64,000 nucleotides of DNA from Parapedobacter composti (GCF_900112315.1 NZ_FOLL01000011.1:62001-126000); one strand, 5' to 3'; numbered from the stretch's first letter, positions 27,613-37,944 are shown. Translations and numbers: made by a program. The notes: a model not told the origin generated them from the letters alone.

Positions 27613-28002
27613 ATGGCAAAAACTAAAAAAGTCAGCAAGAAGCGCATTGTTGCCATCGAACCGGTTGGTCAGGCACACATTAACGCTACTTTCAATAATA
27701 TCATCATTACGCTTACCAATAACCAAGGACAGACAATTTCTTGGTCAAGTGCAGGCAAGATGGGCTTTAAGGGTTCCAAGAAGAACACGCCTTATGCGGC
27801 TTCTCAAGCGGCGGCTGATTGTGGCAAGGTAGCCCATGACCTGGGATTGCGTAAAGTGGAGGTTTTTGTGAAAGGCCCGGGAGCCGGAAGGGAATCCGCT
27901 ATCCGGACGTTGGCCAATTCCGGTATCGAAGTTACGGCCATTAAAGATATTACCCCGTTGCCGCACAACGGATGCCGCCCTCCGAAACGCAGAAGGGTTT
28001 AA
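27613..28002 (+). CDS. rpsK: 30S ribosomal protein S11
   Basis: 129 residues from ATG 27613; a TTG at 27598 is in frame but unlikely. It has [20 protein letters not shown] and ends [10 protein letters not shown], the S11 signatures. It lies on the 30S platform near the mRNA exit. Confidence 0.97.
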   Translation: MAKTKKVSKKRIVAIEPVGQAHINATFNNIIITLTNNQGQTISWSSAGKMGFKGSKKNTPYAASQAAADCGKVAHDLGLRKVEVFVKGPGAGRESAIRTLANSGIEVTAIKDITPLPHNGCRPPKRRRV

Positions 28003-28024
28003 GAACGGAATTATATACACACTA

Positions 28025-28071
28025 TTTTAAAGCTAAGATTCTTCAGCTATAGGCTGAATGATACTTTAAAA
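28025..28071 (+). other. Two-tier hairpin in the leader of rpsD
   Basis: The outer stem TTTTAAAG (28025-28032) pairs with CTTTAAAA (28064-28071). The inner stem TTCAGC (28042-28047) pairs with GCTGAA (28053-28058). It fills the 80-bp gap between rpsK and rpsD. S4 autoregulates through such leaders in other phyla, so this is a candidate S4 site. Confidence 0.55.
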
Positions 28072-28082
28072 CCAACAATTAT

Positions 28083-28691
28083 ATGGCGAGATATACAGGA
28101 CCAAAGTCCAAAATTGCCCGTAAATTCAGGGAACCTATTTTCGGGCCTGACAAAGCATTAGAGCGGAAAAATTATCCTCCGGGGCAGCATGGGGCTTCAA
28201 AACGCAGGGGCAAGCAATCAGAATATGCTGTGCAACTGTTGGAAAAGCAGAAGGCGAAATATACCTATGGGGTATTGGAACGCCAGTTTGCCAATTTGTT
28301 TGAAAAGGCCTCTTCAAAACACGGCATCACCGGAGAGGTGTTCCTGAAATTATTGGAAGCCCGTTTGGATAACACGGTTTATCGGCTGGGTATCGCGCCT
28401 ACACGGTCGGCTGCCCGCCAATTGGTTGGACATAAACACATCACCGTAAACGGTGAAGTGGTGAATATCCCTTCATACAGCTTACGCCCGGGCGATGTTG
28501 TGGCTGTGCGCGAACGCTCGAAATCCCTCGAAGCCATTACTAACACTGTTGCCGGCCGGAAAATCAATAAATTTAGCTGGCTGGAATGGGATGCAAACAA
28601 CTTGACCGGCAAGTTTCTCAATTATCCGGAACGTACTGAGATTCCTGAGAATATCAAGGAAAACTTAATCGTCGAGCTGTACTCCAAATAA
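28083..28691 (+). CDS. rpsD: 30S ribosomal protein S4, zinc-free type
   Basis: 202 residues. It starts [20 protein letters not shown], without the Cys cluster found in zinc-binding S4, and has the S4 RNA-binding domain ([20 protein letters not shown], then [20 protein letters not shown]). A primary 16S binder and, elsewhere, a translational repressor of its own operon. Strong hairpins lie both before and after the gene. Confidence 0.98.
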   Translation: MARYTGPKSKIARKFREPIFGPDKALERKNYPPGQHGASKRRGKQSEYAVQLLEKQKAKYTYGVLERQFANLFEKASSKHGITGEVFLKLLEARLDNTVYRLGIAPTRSAARQLVGHKHITVNGEVVNIPSYSLRPGDVVAVRERSKSLEAITNTVAGRKINKFSWLEWDANNLTGKFLNYPERTEIPENIKENLIVELYSK

Positions 28692-28698
28692 GTAACAC

Positions 28699-28731
28699 GG
28701 GAAAAGCATCGCCTATGGCGGATGCTCTTCC
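28699..28731 (+). other. Strong hairpin between rpsD and rpoA
   Basis: Arms built on AGCATC (28705-28710) plus GCC pair with GGC plus GATGCT (28721-28726) around a TAT loop. The stem extends outward through GGAA/TTCC, with one bulge and one mismatch. No T-run follows, so attenuation or processing before rpoA is more likely than termination. Confidence 0.6.
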
Positions 28732-28774
28732 TGCTGTATAGCAAATTTTGTAAACAAACATTAAGAGTAACTAC

Positions 28775-29767
28775 ATGGCAATCTTAGCATTTCAAAGACC
28801 TGATAAAGTTATCATGCAGAAATCCACGGATTTCGATGGCACGTTTGAGTTTCGGCCATTGGAACCGGGTTTCGGTGTGACCATCGGTAATGCTTTACGC
28901 CGTATTCTATTGTCCTCGCTGGAAGGATATGCAATTACGTCGGTTCGTTTTTCCGGGGTATCTCATGAGTTTTCCACCATCAAAGGCGTTGTGGAAGACG
29001 TGACGGAGATTATCTTGAACTTGAAACAGGTGCGTTTCAAGAAAACCGGGGAAATGGGCGATTCGGAGAAGATCTTTATGGTAGTGAATGGCCAGGATCA
29101 ATTGACCGCCGGCGATATTACCAGTTTTTCCAATAACTTCACCGTGTTGAATCCCGACCTGGTGATCTGTAATATGGAGAGTACCGTAACGTTGGAAATT
29201 GAACTCAACGTTGGCAAGGGACGCGGCTATGTCAATGCCGAGGAAAACAAGGTGCCCGATGGGCCTGTGGGCCTGATCGCCGTGGACGCTATCTTTACGC
29301 CCATCAAGAACGTGAAATATACCATCGAAAACTATCGGGTGGAACAAAAAACCGACTACGAGAAATTGTTATTGGATATTTCGACCGATGGCTCCGTTCA
29401 TCCCGAAGACGCGTTGAAAGAGGCAGCAAAGATTTTGATTCAGCACTTTATGCTGTTTTCTGATGAAAATATGCTGCTTGAATCACAGGCTAAAGAGGAA
29501 ACGAAGGTGGTGGATGAGGAAATCCTGCATATGCGTAAAATCCTTAAAACCGAGCTGGTTGATTTGGATTTGTCGGTACGTGCCCTCAACTGCTTGAAGG
29601 CTGCCGATATCCGCACGCTTGCCGAATTGGTAACGTATGATGTGGCCGACATGCTTAAGTTCCGGAATTTCGGCAAGAAATCCCTGAGCGAAATTCAGGA
29701 GTTAGTAAAATCAAAAGGCTTGTCATTTGGGATGAATTTAGCCAAATACAAGCTCGACGAAGAATAA
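28775..29767 (+). CDS. rpoA: DNA-directed RNA polymerase subunit alpha
   Basis: 330 residues. It has the N-terminal assembly domain ([20 protein letters not shown]) and a C-terminal domain from about 260 ([20 protein letters not shown], then [20 protein letters not shown]) that binds UP elements and activators. Standard length and place between rpsD and rplQ. Confidence 0.98.
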   Translation: MAILAFQRPDKVIMQKSTDFDGTFEFRPLEPGFGVTIGNALRRILLSSLEGYAITSVRFSGVSHEFSTIKGVVEDVTEIILNLKQVRFKKTGEMGDSEKIFMVVNGQDQLTAGDITSFSNNFTVLNPDLVICNMESTVTLEIELNVGKGRGYVNAEENKVPDGPVGLIAVDAIFTPIKNVKYTIENYRVEQKTDYEKLLLDISTDGSVHPEDALKEAAKILIQHFMLFSDENMLLESQAKEETKVVDEEILHMRKILKTELVDLDLSVRALNCLKAADIRTLAELVTYDVADMLKFRNFGKKSLSEIQELVKSKGLSFGMNLAKYKLDEE

Positions 29768-29789
29768 TATATATAAGTTAGCGACCTGT

Positions 29790-29826
29790 TGCATAATTCC
29801 CTCCGATGGTACGGAGACGGTATGCA
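29790..29826 (+). other. Two-tier hairpin between rpoA and rplQ
   Basis: The outer stem TGCATA (29790-29795) pairs with TATGCA (29821-29826). The inner stem CTCCG (29801-29805) pairs with CGGAG (29812-29816). It lies about 18 bp before the rplQ ATG, where it could modulate translation or mark processing. Confidence 0.5.
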
Positions 29827-29843
29827 CAAATTAAACACCAACA

Positions 29844-30440
29844 ATGAGACACGGAAAGAAAATTAATCATTTAGGCCGCACAGCAAGTCATCGTAAAGCG
29901 ATGTTGTCGAACATGGCCACTTCGCTGATCAAACACAAGCGCATCACTACGACATTGGCTAAAGCCAAGGCTTTGCGTCAGTATGTGGAGCCCCTGATCA
30001 CCAAATCGAAGAACGACACGACGCATTCGCGCCGTACCGTTTTCAGTTATCTTCAAGATAAGGAGGCTGTGACCATCCTTTTCCGTGAAATTTCGGAGAA
30101 AGTAGCCAGCCGCCCCGGAGGTTATACGCGCATCATCAAGTTAGAGAACCGTTTGGGTGATAACGCAGAGATGGCGTTCATCGAGCTGGTGGATTATAAC
30201 GAGGTTTACAAGAAAGATGGAGCCGCTACCGAGCGGAAGAGTACGCGACGACGCGGTGGCAAGAAGAAGTCCGGAGCAGGTGCTGCTGCTGAGAACGCTG
30301 TGGAAGCAGCATCAGCAACGCCCGTAGAGACAGCAACAGTTGAAGCTCCTGAAACACCGGACGAGCCGGTTGCTGAGGCAGCCGAAGAACAGGCTCCAGA
30401 AACGGAAGAGACTCCGAAAGAGGAAAAGAAGGAAGACTAA
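29844..30440 (+). CDS. rplQ: 50S ribosomal protein L17 with long acidic tail
   Basis: 198 residues against about 120-130 in most bacteria. The core ([20 protein letters not shown], then [20 protein letters not shown]) ends near 122. The rest is a basic patch ([12 protein letters not shown]) and then about 60 residues rich in Ala, Glu, Pro and Thr. It is the last gene of the cluster, closed by the terminator at 30468-30504. Confidence 0.97.
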   Translation: MRHGKKINHLGRTASHRKAMLSNMATSLIKHKRITTTLAKAKALRQYVEPLITKSKNDTTHSRRTVFSYLQDKEAVTILFREISEKVASRPGGYTRIIKLENRLGDNAEMAFIELVDYNEVYKKDGAATERKSTRRRGGKKKSGAGAAAENAVEAASATPVETATVEAPETPDEPVAEAAEEQAPETEETPKEEKKED

Positions 30441-30467
30441 GCAGCTTCGCGAAAGTGTAAAGAGTTC

Positions 30468-30504
30468 AAACCCGTTTTTTGTTTACGAAAAACGGGTTTT
30501 TTTA
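30468..30504 (+). terminator. Rho-independent terminator after rplQ
   Basis: A 12-bp stem, AAACCCGTTTTT (30468-30479) with AAAAACGGGTTT (30488-30499), an 8-nt loop and a T-run, 28 bp after the rplQ stop. It ends the ribosomal operon 33 bp before argD. Confidence 0.9.
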
Positions 30505-30537
30505 TTGTGTCATTATCACGTTAACCATCTATTGAGC

Positions 30538-31674
30538 ATGAACTTATTCGACGTTTATCCGATTAATCCGATAACCATAACCAGCGCCCAGGGAAGTACT
30601 GTATGGGATGCCCAGGGAAATGAATACCTTGATTTGTATGGAGGCCACGCGGTCATTTCCATTGGCCATACACATCCCCACTACGTAAAGCGACTGACTG
30701 ATCAACTGAACCGGATAGGGTTCTATTCCAACTCCGTTGAGATCCCCTTACAGCAGCAGCTGGCTGATCTGCTGGGGCGTGTGTCTGGGAAGGATAATTA
30801 CCAGCTGTTTCTGTGCAATTCAGGTGCGGAAGCAAACGAGAACGCGCTGAAACTGGCGTCGTTTCATAACGGCCGGAAGAAGATCGTCGCGTTTAAAGGG
30901 GCTTTCCACGGGCGGACGTCGCTTGCGGTTGCCGCTACCGATAATCCCAAGATTATTGCTCCGGTAAACCGGACAGACAATGTGATCTTCTTGCCTCATA
31001 ACGATGTGGCGGCGTTGGAGCAGGTCTTCAGCGAACAAGGCGGGGACATCTGTGCCGTCATCATCGAAGGAATACAGGGCGTAGGCGGTATACAGGTGGC
31101 GTCCGATGCGTTTCTGCGGAGAATCCGTGAACTGACTACCCAGTACGGAGCGGTGTTCGTGGCCGATTCCGTGCAATGCGGGTACGGACGTACAGGCCGC
31201 TTTTATTCGCATGACCATGCGGGTGTACATGCCGACATTTACAGCATGGCGAAGGGGATGGGGAACGGGTTCCCCATCGGGGCTATCGCCATATCGCCGG
31301 CTATAAAGCCGTCATACGGTATGCTCGGAACTACATTTGGGGGTAATCACCTGGCTTGTGCCGCCGCCTTGGCGGTATTGGAAGTGATGGATAAGGAAGA
31401 CCTGATGGGAAATGCTGCTGCTATCGGTGCTTATCTCACCGATGAATTACGTAAATTTGACCGCATCCGGGAAGTGCGTGGGAGGGGCCTGATGATCGGT
31501 ATTGATCTGCCGGAGGAGCTGGCAGTGGTTAGAAAGGATTTGTTGGCCAAAAACCGTATCTTCACAGGCGAAGCCAAGCCTAATGTAATCCGGTTGCTTC
31601 CGGCATTGAGCATAACGAAAAACCATGCCGATCGTTTCTTGGAAGCATTGGAAGAACGGTTGAAGGATGTTTAG
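30538..31674 (+). CDS. argD: N-acyl-ornithine aminotransferase (class III PLP enzyme)
   Basis: 378 residues from ATG 30538; the frame is open further upstream but that part lies in rplQ and the terminator. It makes N-acylornithine from the semialdehyde and glutamate. It has the pyridoxal-phosphate Lys in IYSMAKGMGNGFPIGA (Lys239) and the class III segment AVFVADSVQCGYGRTGRFYS, where the usual D-E-V is D-S-V. It is the first gene of an arg operon with argF', argB, proC and argE. Confidence 0.93.
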   Translation: MNLFDVYPINPITITSAQGSTVWDAQGNEYLDLYGGHAVISIGHTHPHYVKRLTDQLNRIGFYSNSVEIPLQQQLADLLGRVSGKDNYQLFLCNSGAEANENALKLASFHNGRKKIVAFKGAFHGRTSLAVAATDNPKIIAPVNRTDNVIFLPHNDVAALEQVFSEQGGDICAVIIEGIQGVGGIQVASDAFLRRIRELTTQYGAVFVADSVQCGYGRTGRFYSHDHAGVHADIYSMAKGMGNGFPIGAIAISPAIKPSYGMLGTTFGGNHLACAAALAVLEVMDKEDLMGNAAAIGAYLTDELRKFDRIREVRGRGLMIGIDLPEELAVVRKDLLAKNRIFTGEAKPNVIRLLPALSITKNHADRFLEALEERLKDV

Positions 31675-31707
31675 CGTATAGTGTAATTTACGATTTTCGA
31701 TATACAC

Positions 31708-32682
31708 ATGAAGCAATTTTTTTCAGTAGCGGATGTTGAGGATCTGCCCAGTATCGTAGCCGAAGCGCTCGAGCTGAAAAGCAACCCTTTCGGATATGAG
31801 CACTTGGGGAGACGGAAGACCTTGGGCTTGGTGTTTCTTAATCCGAGCTTACGTACACGCTTGAGTACGCAGAAGGCCGCAATTAACCTGGGGATGGACG
31901 TCATGGTGATGAACATGGATAAAGACGGGTGGGCACTCGAAACGAAGGATGGCGTCGCCATGGCGGGGAGTACGGTAGAGCATATCCGTGAGGCTGCGGC
32001 AGTCATGGGACGGTACTGCGATATTCTGGGTATGCGTTCGTTTCCGAAGCTGCAAGACCGTGAGGAGGATTACAGCGAAGATTTATTCAAGAAGTTTATG
32101 CGGTACTGCGGCGTGCCTGTGGTCAGCCTCGAGAGTGCTACACGCCACCCGTTGCAGAGCTTAACGGATTTGGTTACCATCCGGGAGCATTGGCAGGGGG
32201 TGAGCAAACCTAAAGTGGTGTTGGCATGGGCCCCTCATGTAAAAGCCCTGCCGCAGGCCGTGCCTAATTCTTTTTCCGAATGGATGTGCAGGGCGCAGGC
32301 GGAAGGCTTGGTTGATTTCACCATCGCGCATCCGCAAGGATACGAATTGGCGGAGGAGTTTACCAACGGCGCGGCCATCACGCATTCGCTTGATGAGGCA
32401 TTAACCGGTGCCGACTTCGTATACGTAAAAAACTGGTCTTCTTATTCCGACTATGGAAAAATTCTTCCAGTAACGGCGCCCTGGATGATTGATAATTCGG
32501 TACTTGGCACCACCAATGGCGCTAAGGTAATGCACTGCTTGCCCGTACGCCGTGACGTGGAATTGGCAAGCGAGGTGCTCGACGGTCCGCAGGCGCTGGT
32601 CATCGAGGAAGCGGCCAACCGCGTATGGGCGGCACAGGCGGTATTAAAACGGATGCTGGAGCAATTAACCCATAACGTTTAA
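31708..32682 (+). CDS. argF': N-acyl-ornithine carbamoyltransferase, probably succinyl-specific
   Basis: 324 residues. It has the carbamoyl-phosphate motif SLRTR (47-51), ATRHPLQSLTDL, and HCLPVRR near 280. It is close to the Bacteroides N-succinylornithine and Xanthomonas N-acetylornithine enzymes, not to ordinary ornithine carbamoyltransferase. Residue 90 (in AGSTVEH) is Val. In the literature this site is Glu in the acetyl enzyme and Pro in the succinyl enzyme, and Val there gives succinyl specificity. It is co-transcribed with argD (33-bp gap) and argB (no gap). Confidence 0.93.
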   Translation: MKQFFSVADVEDLPSIVAEALELKSNPFGYEHLGRRKTLGLVFLNPSLRTRLSTQKAAINLGMDVMVMNMDKDGWALETKDGVAMAGSTVEHIREAAAVMGRYCDILGMRSFPKLQDREEDYSEDLFKKFMRYCGVPVVSLESATRHPLQSLTDLVTIREHWQGVSKPKVVLAWAPHVKALPQAVPNSFSEWMCRAQAEGLVDFTIAHPQGYELAEEFTNGAAITHSLDEALTGADFVYVKNWSSYSDYGKILPVTAPWMIDNSVLGTTNGAKVMHCLPVRRDVELASEVLDGPQALVIEEAANRVWAAQAVLKRMLEQLTHNV

Positions 32683-33474
32683 ATGATGTCGAAACTGTGG
32701 GTTATTAAAATAGGCGGAAATATCATCGACCACCCGGAAGCGTTGGGGCGCTTTCTGGCGCATTTTGCGGTGCTGCGGGGCAATAAGATACTGGTGCATG
32801 GCGGTGGGAAGATAGCCACACGCATGGCTTCGGATTTAGGTATCACGGCCACGATGGTAGAAGGAAGGCGTATTACCGATGAGGCCATGCTACGGGTGGT
32901 GACCATGGTATACGCCGGACTGACGAATAAGCAGGTAGTAGCCGGTTTGCAGGCCAACGGATGCAATGCCATCGGCCTGAGCGGAGCCGATGGCAATACC
33001 ATTAAAGCCATAAAGCGGCCGGTAGCGGCAATTGATTATGGGTATGTGGGTGATATCTTGCCTAATTCGGTGGATGCGGATGCCATTGGGGCATTGATAG
33101 GAGCTGGGTTTACCCCTGTTTTTTCCGCCATTACCCATGATGGAAACGGACAGCTGCTTAATACCAATGCAGATACCATTGCTTCGGCATTGGCGGTAGC
33201 GCTCGCGTCGCGGTATCAGACTTCATTAGTATATTGTTTCGAGAAGCGTGGCGTACTCCGGGACGTCAACGACGAAACTTCAGCCATACCAGAAATCCGG
33301 ACTGCCGAATTTGAAGCGCTTAAAACCTCAGGTATTGTTGCCGACGGTATGATTCCGAAACTGCACAATGCGTTTGAAGCTATTGCCAAAGGCGTGGATG
33401 AAGTATGCATCGGCCATGCAGATGACCTGCTTCTCCTCCGCGAACAACGGTTTGGTACCCGGCTGATAAAGTAA
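32683..33474 (+). CDS. argB: N-acylglutamate kinase
   Basis: 263 residues, amino-acid-kinase fold: VIKIGGNIIDHPEALGRFLA at the start, then LVHGGGKIATRMASDLGI, and NTNADTIASALAVALASRYQ. It phosphorylates N-acetyl- or N-succinyl-glutamate, the second step of arginine synthesis. The start follows the argF' stop directly, so translation is coupled. Confidence 0.94.
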   Translation: MMSKLWVIKIGGNIIDHPEALGRFLAHFAVLRGNKILVHGGGKIATRMASDLGITATMVEGRRITDEAMLRVVTMVYAGLTNKQVVAGLQANGCNAIGLSGADGNTIKAIKRPVAAIDYGYVGDILPNSVDADAIGALIGAGFTPVFSAITHDGNGQLLNTNADTIASALAVALASRYQTSLVYCFEKRGVLRDVNDETSAIPEIRTAEFEALKTSGIVADGMIPKLHNAFEAIAKGVDEVCIGHADDLLLLREQRFGTRLIK

Positions 33475-33494
33475 CTTAATTATAAATTGACAAC

Positions 33495-34298
33495 ATGAAC
33501 AAGATAACTATTATTGGAAGCGGGAATATTGGCCTGTCATTGGCCAAGGGTCTTGTCAATAAGGCATATTGCAAGGCTGAAGATATCACACTCACACGGA
33601 GGAGCCTCAAGTCACTCAGCGAAGAGGCCGCCAAAGGATTCAAAGTGAGTGACAATAATAAGGTAGCCATTTACGATGCCAATGTCATCGTGCTGGCCGT
33701 ACTGCCTCAGCAGTTAAAGAAGGTGCTCGACGAAATCGCTCCGGCCGTGTCACCTGAGAAACAGATTGTGGTGTCAGTGGTCTCAGGTGTGACCTGTGCA
33801 GATGTACGTGAAAAGCTCGGTAATAATGTACAGGTAATCCGCGCCATGCCTAATACAGCGATTGCTATCGGCCAGTCGATGACCTGCGTGGCATCAGACA
33901 ATGCATCCGATGAGCAGGTGGATCGCGTGACCCGGATGTTTGAAACCGTCGGCGCTGTAGTCACCATCAATGAAGACTTGATGACTTCCGCAACCGCCCT
34001 CTGTGCCTGCGGAATCGCCTTTTTCCTCCGCGCTATCCGTGCCGCCTCACAGGGCGGGGTCGAGATCGGCTTCCATGCACATGACGCGCTGAAGATGGCG
34101 GTGCAGACGGCGAAAGGAGCAGCCGACCTGCTCCTGCAAACGCAAAGTCACCCAGAAGGCGAGATAGACAAAGTGACTTCTCCCAAGGGTTGTACCATCG
34201 CCGGACTGAACGAAATGGAGCATAATGGTTTCAGTTCGGCGTTTATTAAGGGTATCAAGCTGTCCGCACGCAAAGCCGGAGGATTGTATAATGATTGA
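33495..34298 (+). CDS. proC: Pyrroline-5-carboxylate reductase
   Basis: 267 residues. The N-terminal Rossmann motif ITIIGSGNIGLSLAKGL is followed by VIRAMPNTAIAIGQSM and a C-terminal dimer domain with TSPKGCTIAGLNEMEHNGF, the P5CR signature. It makes proline. Its place between argB and argE is a recurrent Bacteroidota arrangement. The end overlaps argE by 8 bp. Confidence 0.95.
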   Translation: MNKITIIGSGNIGLSLAKGLVNKAYCKAEDITLTRRSLKSLSEEAAKGFKVSDNNKVAIYDANVIVLAVLPQQLKKVLDEIAPAVSPEKQIVVSVVSGVTCADVREKLGNNVQVIRAMPNTAIAIGQSMTCVASDNASDEQVDRVTRMFETVGAVVTINEDLMTSATALCACGIAFFLRAIRAASQGGVEIGFHAHDALKMAVQTAKGAADLLLQTQSHPEGEIDKVTSPKGCTIAGLNEMEHNGFSSAFIKGIKLSARKAGGLYND

Positions 34299-35361
34299 TA
34301 AACTCGTACAGGATAGTACCGTACTACTGCGCGATCTCATCCGTATCCCTTCTTTCAGTAAGGAAGAAAACCAAACGGGTGATGCCATTGAGCGATTCCT
34401 GCAACAGCGTGGCGTACGTACGTATCGTAAGTTGAACAATGTATGGGCATATAATAAGTTTTTCGATCCGTCAAAACCGACAATCTTGCTTAATTCTCAC
34501 CACGACACGGTGAAACCCAATACGGGGTATACGCGCAATCCGTTTTCGCCAGATATCGAAGACGGTAAATTATACGGTTTGGGCAGTAACGATGCCGGTG
34601 GATGCCTCGTTTCGCTGATTGCTACCTTTTTGCATTTCTATGCGGCTGAGGGGTTACAGTATAATTTCTGCCTTGCTGCCACCGCTGAGGAAGAGATCTC
34701 AGGCACCAATGGATTGGAGCTGGTGATTCCCGATCTGGGGCCCTTGGACTTTGCCATTGTTGGTGAACCCACGTTGATGCAGCTGGCCGTGGCTGAGCGG
34801 GGGTTGATGGTGCTCGATTGCATAGCCCATGGTAAGGCCGGCCATGCCGCCCGCGAAGAGGGCGACAACGCTATTTACAAAGCACTTAAAGACATTGAGT
34901 GGTTCATCAGCTACCGTTTTCCGAAAGAGTCGGAAGAATTCGGTCCGATTAAGATGAGCGTTACGGTTATCCATGCCGGATCGCAGCACAATGTGGTGCC
35001 CGCCACATGCGAGTTTGTGGTGGATATCCGTGTAACGGACGCTTACCGTAATGAAGAAGTGCTGGATATCATCCGCCAGCATGTTAACTGTGAAGTCAAA
35101 CCCCGTTCGGTAAGGCTCAAACCCTCGTCCATTCCCAAAGATCACCCTGTGGTACAAGCCGGCATCGCGCTGGGACGCACCACCTATGGGTCGCCCACAA
35201 CAAGCGACCAGGCGTTGCTGGACATCCCGTCGCTGAAGCTGGGGCCGGGCGACTCCGCCCGTTCGCATATGGCTGATGAGTTTATCTATGTGGATGAAAT
35301 CCGGGAAGGGGTCGCATTGTATATCGCGATATTGGAAAAGGTGGTGATTCCTAAAAAATAA
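34291..35361 (+). CDS. argE: M20 family N-acyl-citrulline/ornithine deacylase (ArgE-like)
   Basis: 356 residues from ATG 34291, overlapping the proC stop. M20 metal ligands are visible: His in LNSHHDTVKPN, Asp in YGLGSNDAGGCL, the Glu pair in AATAEEEISG, and Asp in FAIVGEPTLM context. Because ring closure uses an N-acyl-ornithine carbamoyltransferase here, this enzyme most likely removes the acyl group from N-acyl-citrulline rather than N-acetylornithine. It is the last gene of the operon. Confidence 0.9.
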   Translation: MIDKLVQDSTVLLRDLIRIPSFSKEENQTGDAIERFLQQRGVRTYRKLNNVWAYNKFFDPSKPTILLNSHHDTVKPNTGYTRNPFSPDIEDGKLYGLGSNDAGGCLVSLIATFLHFYAAEGLQYNFCLAATAEEEISGTNGLELVIPDLGPLDFAIVGEPTLMQLAVAERGLMVLDCIAHGKAGHAAREEGDNAIYKALKDIEWFISYRFPKESEEFGPIKMSVTVIHAGSQHNVVPATCEFVVDIRVTDAYRNEEVLDIIRQHVNCEVKPRSVRLKPSSIPKDHPVVQAGIALGRTTYGSPTTSDQALLDIPSLKLGPGDSARSHMADEFIYVDEIREGVALYIAILEKVVIPKK

Positions 35362-35394
35362 TCCTGTTGGCGAGCGAAAGTCTTTATCTTTTTC

Positions 35395-35402
35395 TATTTT
35401 TG
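35395..35402 (+). promoter_or_regulatory. -7 element (TATTTTTG) for the outer-membrane protein gene
   Basis: It matches TAnnTTTG about 100 bp before ATG 35504. The nearest upstream TTG is 25 bp away, longer than ideal, so support is modest. Confidence 0.4.
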
Positions 35403-35503
35403 GGTAGCGTTAACACATCGTTTACGTTACCGGTTCTTGTTAAGAACCAACCAGATACAGATACGAGAACAAACAACGGACGGCGCCCCGAGCGCTGACG
35501 AAG

Positions 35504-37903
35504 ATGAAGATTTACGTTTTTTACCGCTTATTCACCGTGGCCGCCATAACCGCGGTGGTCTTGGCTCCCGTCTATGGGCAACATGCCGGACAGCTACAGG
35601 GTGTCGTGAAAGACAGGCAGACGGGGCAGGTGATTGAAGGAGTAACCGCGAGCCTGCGGGAAAGCCAGCAGCGCGCTAAATCCGATGGGAATGGGGTGTT
35701 CGTTTTTGATGCCCTGCCCTTTGGTGAATATACCATCCAGCTATCCAGTATTGGCTATAGCACACGAACACTTAACCCGATTTTAATCAGTGCCAGCAAA
35801 CGGACTGCCGATTTAGGTGAGGTTTTCCTGGATGCTGTGCAGAATAAACTGGATGAAGTGGTCATTACTCCCGATCCGCCGATGGTGGAGTTTGGCGCCG
35901 ATACAATCACGTTCAATGCTTCCCAAAGCATGATGGCTGAAGGCAGTGCCGCCAGCGATATGCTGAAAAGCGTACCGATGGTGGATGTGGATATTGACGG
36001 GAACCCGACGATAGCCGGTATGTTGAATACCCGTATCTTCATCAATGGCAAACCTGCGGACTTCACGGCGGAGACAATCGCCGATTTGATGAACGTATTA
36101 CCCGCCGATATGATTGCCAAAGTGGAAGTGGTGACAAACCCCGATGTACGCTATGCTGCGGACGGAGATGGCATTATCAATATCGTGTTGAAAAAGGGGA
36201 TCAAACTCGGGCTCACCGGGTCGGCATCGGTGACAGCCGGTACCCTAAATAATTATAATGGCAGTACCTACGTTGCCTACCGTGGAGACAGCCTTTCGAT
36301 CAATACCGGCTATGGATACAGGTATGGTACTCGCGTGACAACAGCCGCTGTATCCCGCCGTAATTTCAGCGCCGGGGAAGATACGCCGAATTCGTTTATT
36401 GATCAATGGTCTGCCGATCGTAACCACCAGCAGGGGCATAACCTGAATACCTCAATAGATTGGGATGCGACATCTAATCAGAACCTCACGGTAATGGCCA
36501 ATGTGAATGCAACAAACCAGACATCGCTGGCTGATATGGACGATTATCGGTTGAATGCCGAAGGTGTGCAGCGGGAGTTTCGGACACAACGGAACGATAG
36601 GGGCGTGAAAGGGCTGAATTATAAGATTAACGCCCAATATACCGCGAAGCTCCGTGGGAAGAATGAGCGGTTGGAGGCTGGGCTCGTTGCTTTCAGCAAT
36701 AGCAGGCAGCAAGACCGCGCTATTCTACGGGAGATTGAACGGGCCAATGGAACGGAAGTAGATCCGTTTAACCAGTACATGGGTAACCTGATTGGCAATA
36801 ATCGGCTGGAAATGAACATCGACTATCGACGTAGTGTGGGACAGTGGTCGACCGTCAGTTTCGGCGCACAGGGATCCTTTGCCAGTAATGACAATAACCA
36901 GTCTGTCACGGTGTATGATTATGCGCTGGGAATGGACGCGGTGAATGCCGCCCTTTCCAACCGGTTTAGGTATCGTGAAACGATATACGCTACCTATGCG
37001 AGCTATCAATTGCGTACTCAAACCCGGTGGTCGTTCAGAGCCGGGCTACGAGCCGAGGGCACATACCTCACGTTGACAGAACGCTTGGACGAGCATGCCG
37101 ACATTCGGCCGTATGTGAATTTTTTTCCGAACCTGTCAATAAATAAGGTTGTGGCTAAAAAGCACCGCTTCGGGTTGAGTTACAGCATGCGGCTGATGCG
37201 CCCCCGGGAGCACATGCTCAATCCACTTATCAACGATACTAATCCAGCCAATGTGAGCTTCGGAAATCCCGGACTCCGACCGGCGTTTAGCCATCGGTAC
37301 CAACTGAGTTATGGCGTGGCGACGAAGCAATGGTCTTTTACGCCCAGGTTGAGCTACGCCGCTACAGGTGATCTCATCGAACGGTTCCGTATCAGTGCAG
37401 ACAGTGTAACTTTTTTGAACCTGGCATCACGCAATGAGCTGACCCTTAACCTCGTGGGTAGCTATAAACAGGGCAAAAACTTAACATTGAATTGGGGCGC
37501 GTTGATTTCAAGGGTGGATTATCACTCCCCGGCGGCCCTTGTGGAACATCGAACGGGATGGAACCGGCGGGGTAATATCGGGGCCAGCTTTTCATTGCCC
37601 AAACGTATTTCGGCTGAGTGCCGTATTACCTATACCGACCGGATGTTGTCACAGGGTAGGAGAAGGAGTACGGCCACTGCTGATTTCGGTGTGCGGAAAG
37701 CATTTTTGAATAACAGACTGCTGGTACGCCTGATGGCTACCGATCCGTTCACCGACCAGAATACGATGGAGTATATTGATGGCATAACAGCTTCGGGGGC
37801 CACTTACTTTCAGGAGAATGACCGTGTGCTTCGCACACGGAATTACCGGTTGGGCCTGAGCTACCGCTTTATGAATGCTGGAACCAGCAAAAGGGGGCTG
37901 TAA
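35504..37903 (+). CDS. Outer-membrane beta-barrel protein with CarboxypepD_reg-like domain
   Basis: 799 residues with a signal peptide ending near VYGQ. Residues about 28-110 form a carboxypeptidase-regulatory-like beta sandwich ([20 protein letters not shown]). A plug-like part ([40 protein letters not shown]) and a long barrel follow. This matches the TonB-receptor-like outer-membrane beta-barrel family without a SusD partner. It is preceded by the arg operon and followed by a YbjQ-family gene. The ligand is unknown. Confidence 0.88.
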   Translation: MKIYVFYRLFTVAAITAVVLAPVYGQHAGQLQGVVKDRQTGQVIEGVTASLRESQQRAKSDGNGVFVFDALPFGEYTIQLSSIGYSTRTLNPILISASKRTADLGEVFLDAVQNKLDEVVITPDPPMVEFGADTITFNASQSMMAEGSAASDMLKSVPMVDVDIDGNPTIAGMLNTRIFINGKPADFTAETIADLMNVLPADMIAKVEVVTNPDVRYAADGDGIINIVLKKGIKLGLTGSASVTAGTLNNYNGSTYVAYRGDSLSINTGYGYRYGTRVTTAAVSRRNFSAGEDTPNSFIDQWSADRNHQQGHNLNTSIDWDATSNQNLTVMANVNATNQTSLADMDDYRLNAEGVQREFRTQRNDRGVKGLNYKINAQYTAKLRGKNERLEAGLVAFSNSRQQDRAILREIERANGTEVDPFNQYMGNLIGNNRLEMNIDYRRSVGQWSTVSFGAQGSFASNDNNQSVTVYDYALGMDAVNAALSNRFRYRETIYATYASYQLRTQTRWSFRAGLRAEGTYLTLTERLDEHADIRPYVNFFPNLSINKVVAKKHRFGLSYSMRLMRPREHMLNPLINDTNPANVSFGNPGLRPAFSHRYQLSYGVATKQWSFTPRLSYAATGDLIERFRISADSVTFLNLASRNELTLNLVGSYKQGKNLTLNWGALISRVDYHSPAALVEHRTGWNRRGNIGASFSLPKRISAECRITYTDRMLSQGRRRSTATADFGVRKAFLNNRLLVRLMATDPFTDQNTMEYIDGITASGATYFQENDRVLRTRNYRLGLSYRFMNAGTSKRGL

Positions 37904-37944
37904 CTTTTTTCCCCCAACAGCATCCAACAGTAAAAACCACGATT

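Noticed and set aside
30340-30537. N-terminal extension of ArgD
   Set aside because: This part of the frame lies inside rplQ and the terminator. The protein family begins at ATG 30538.
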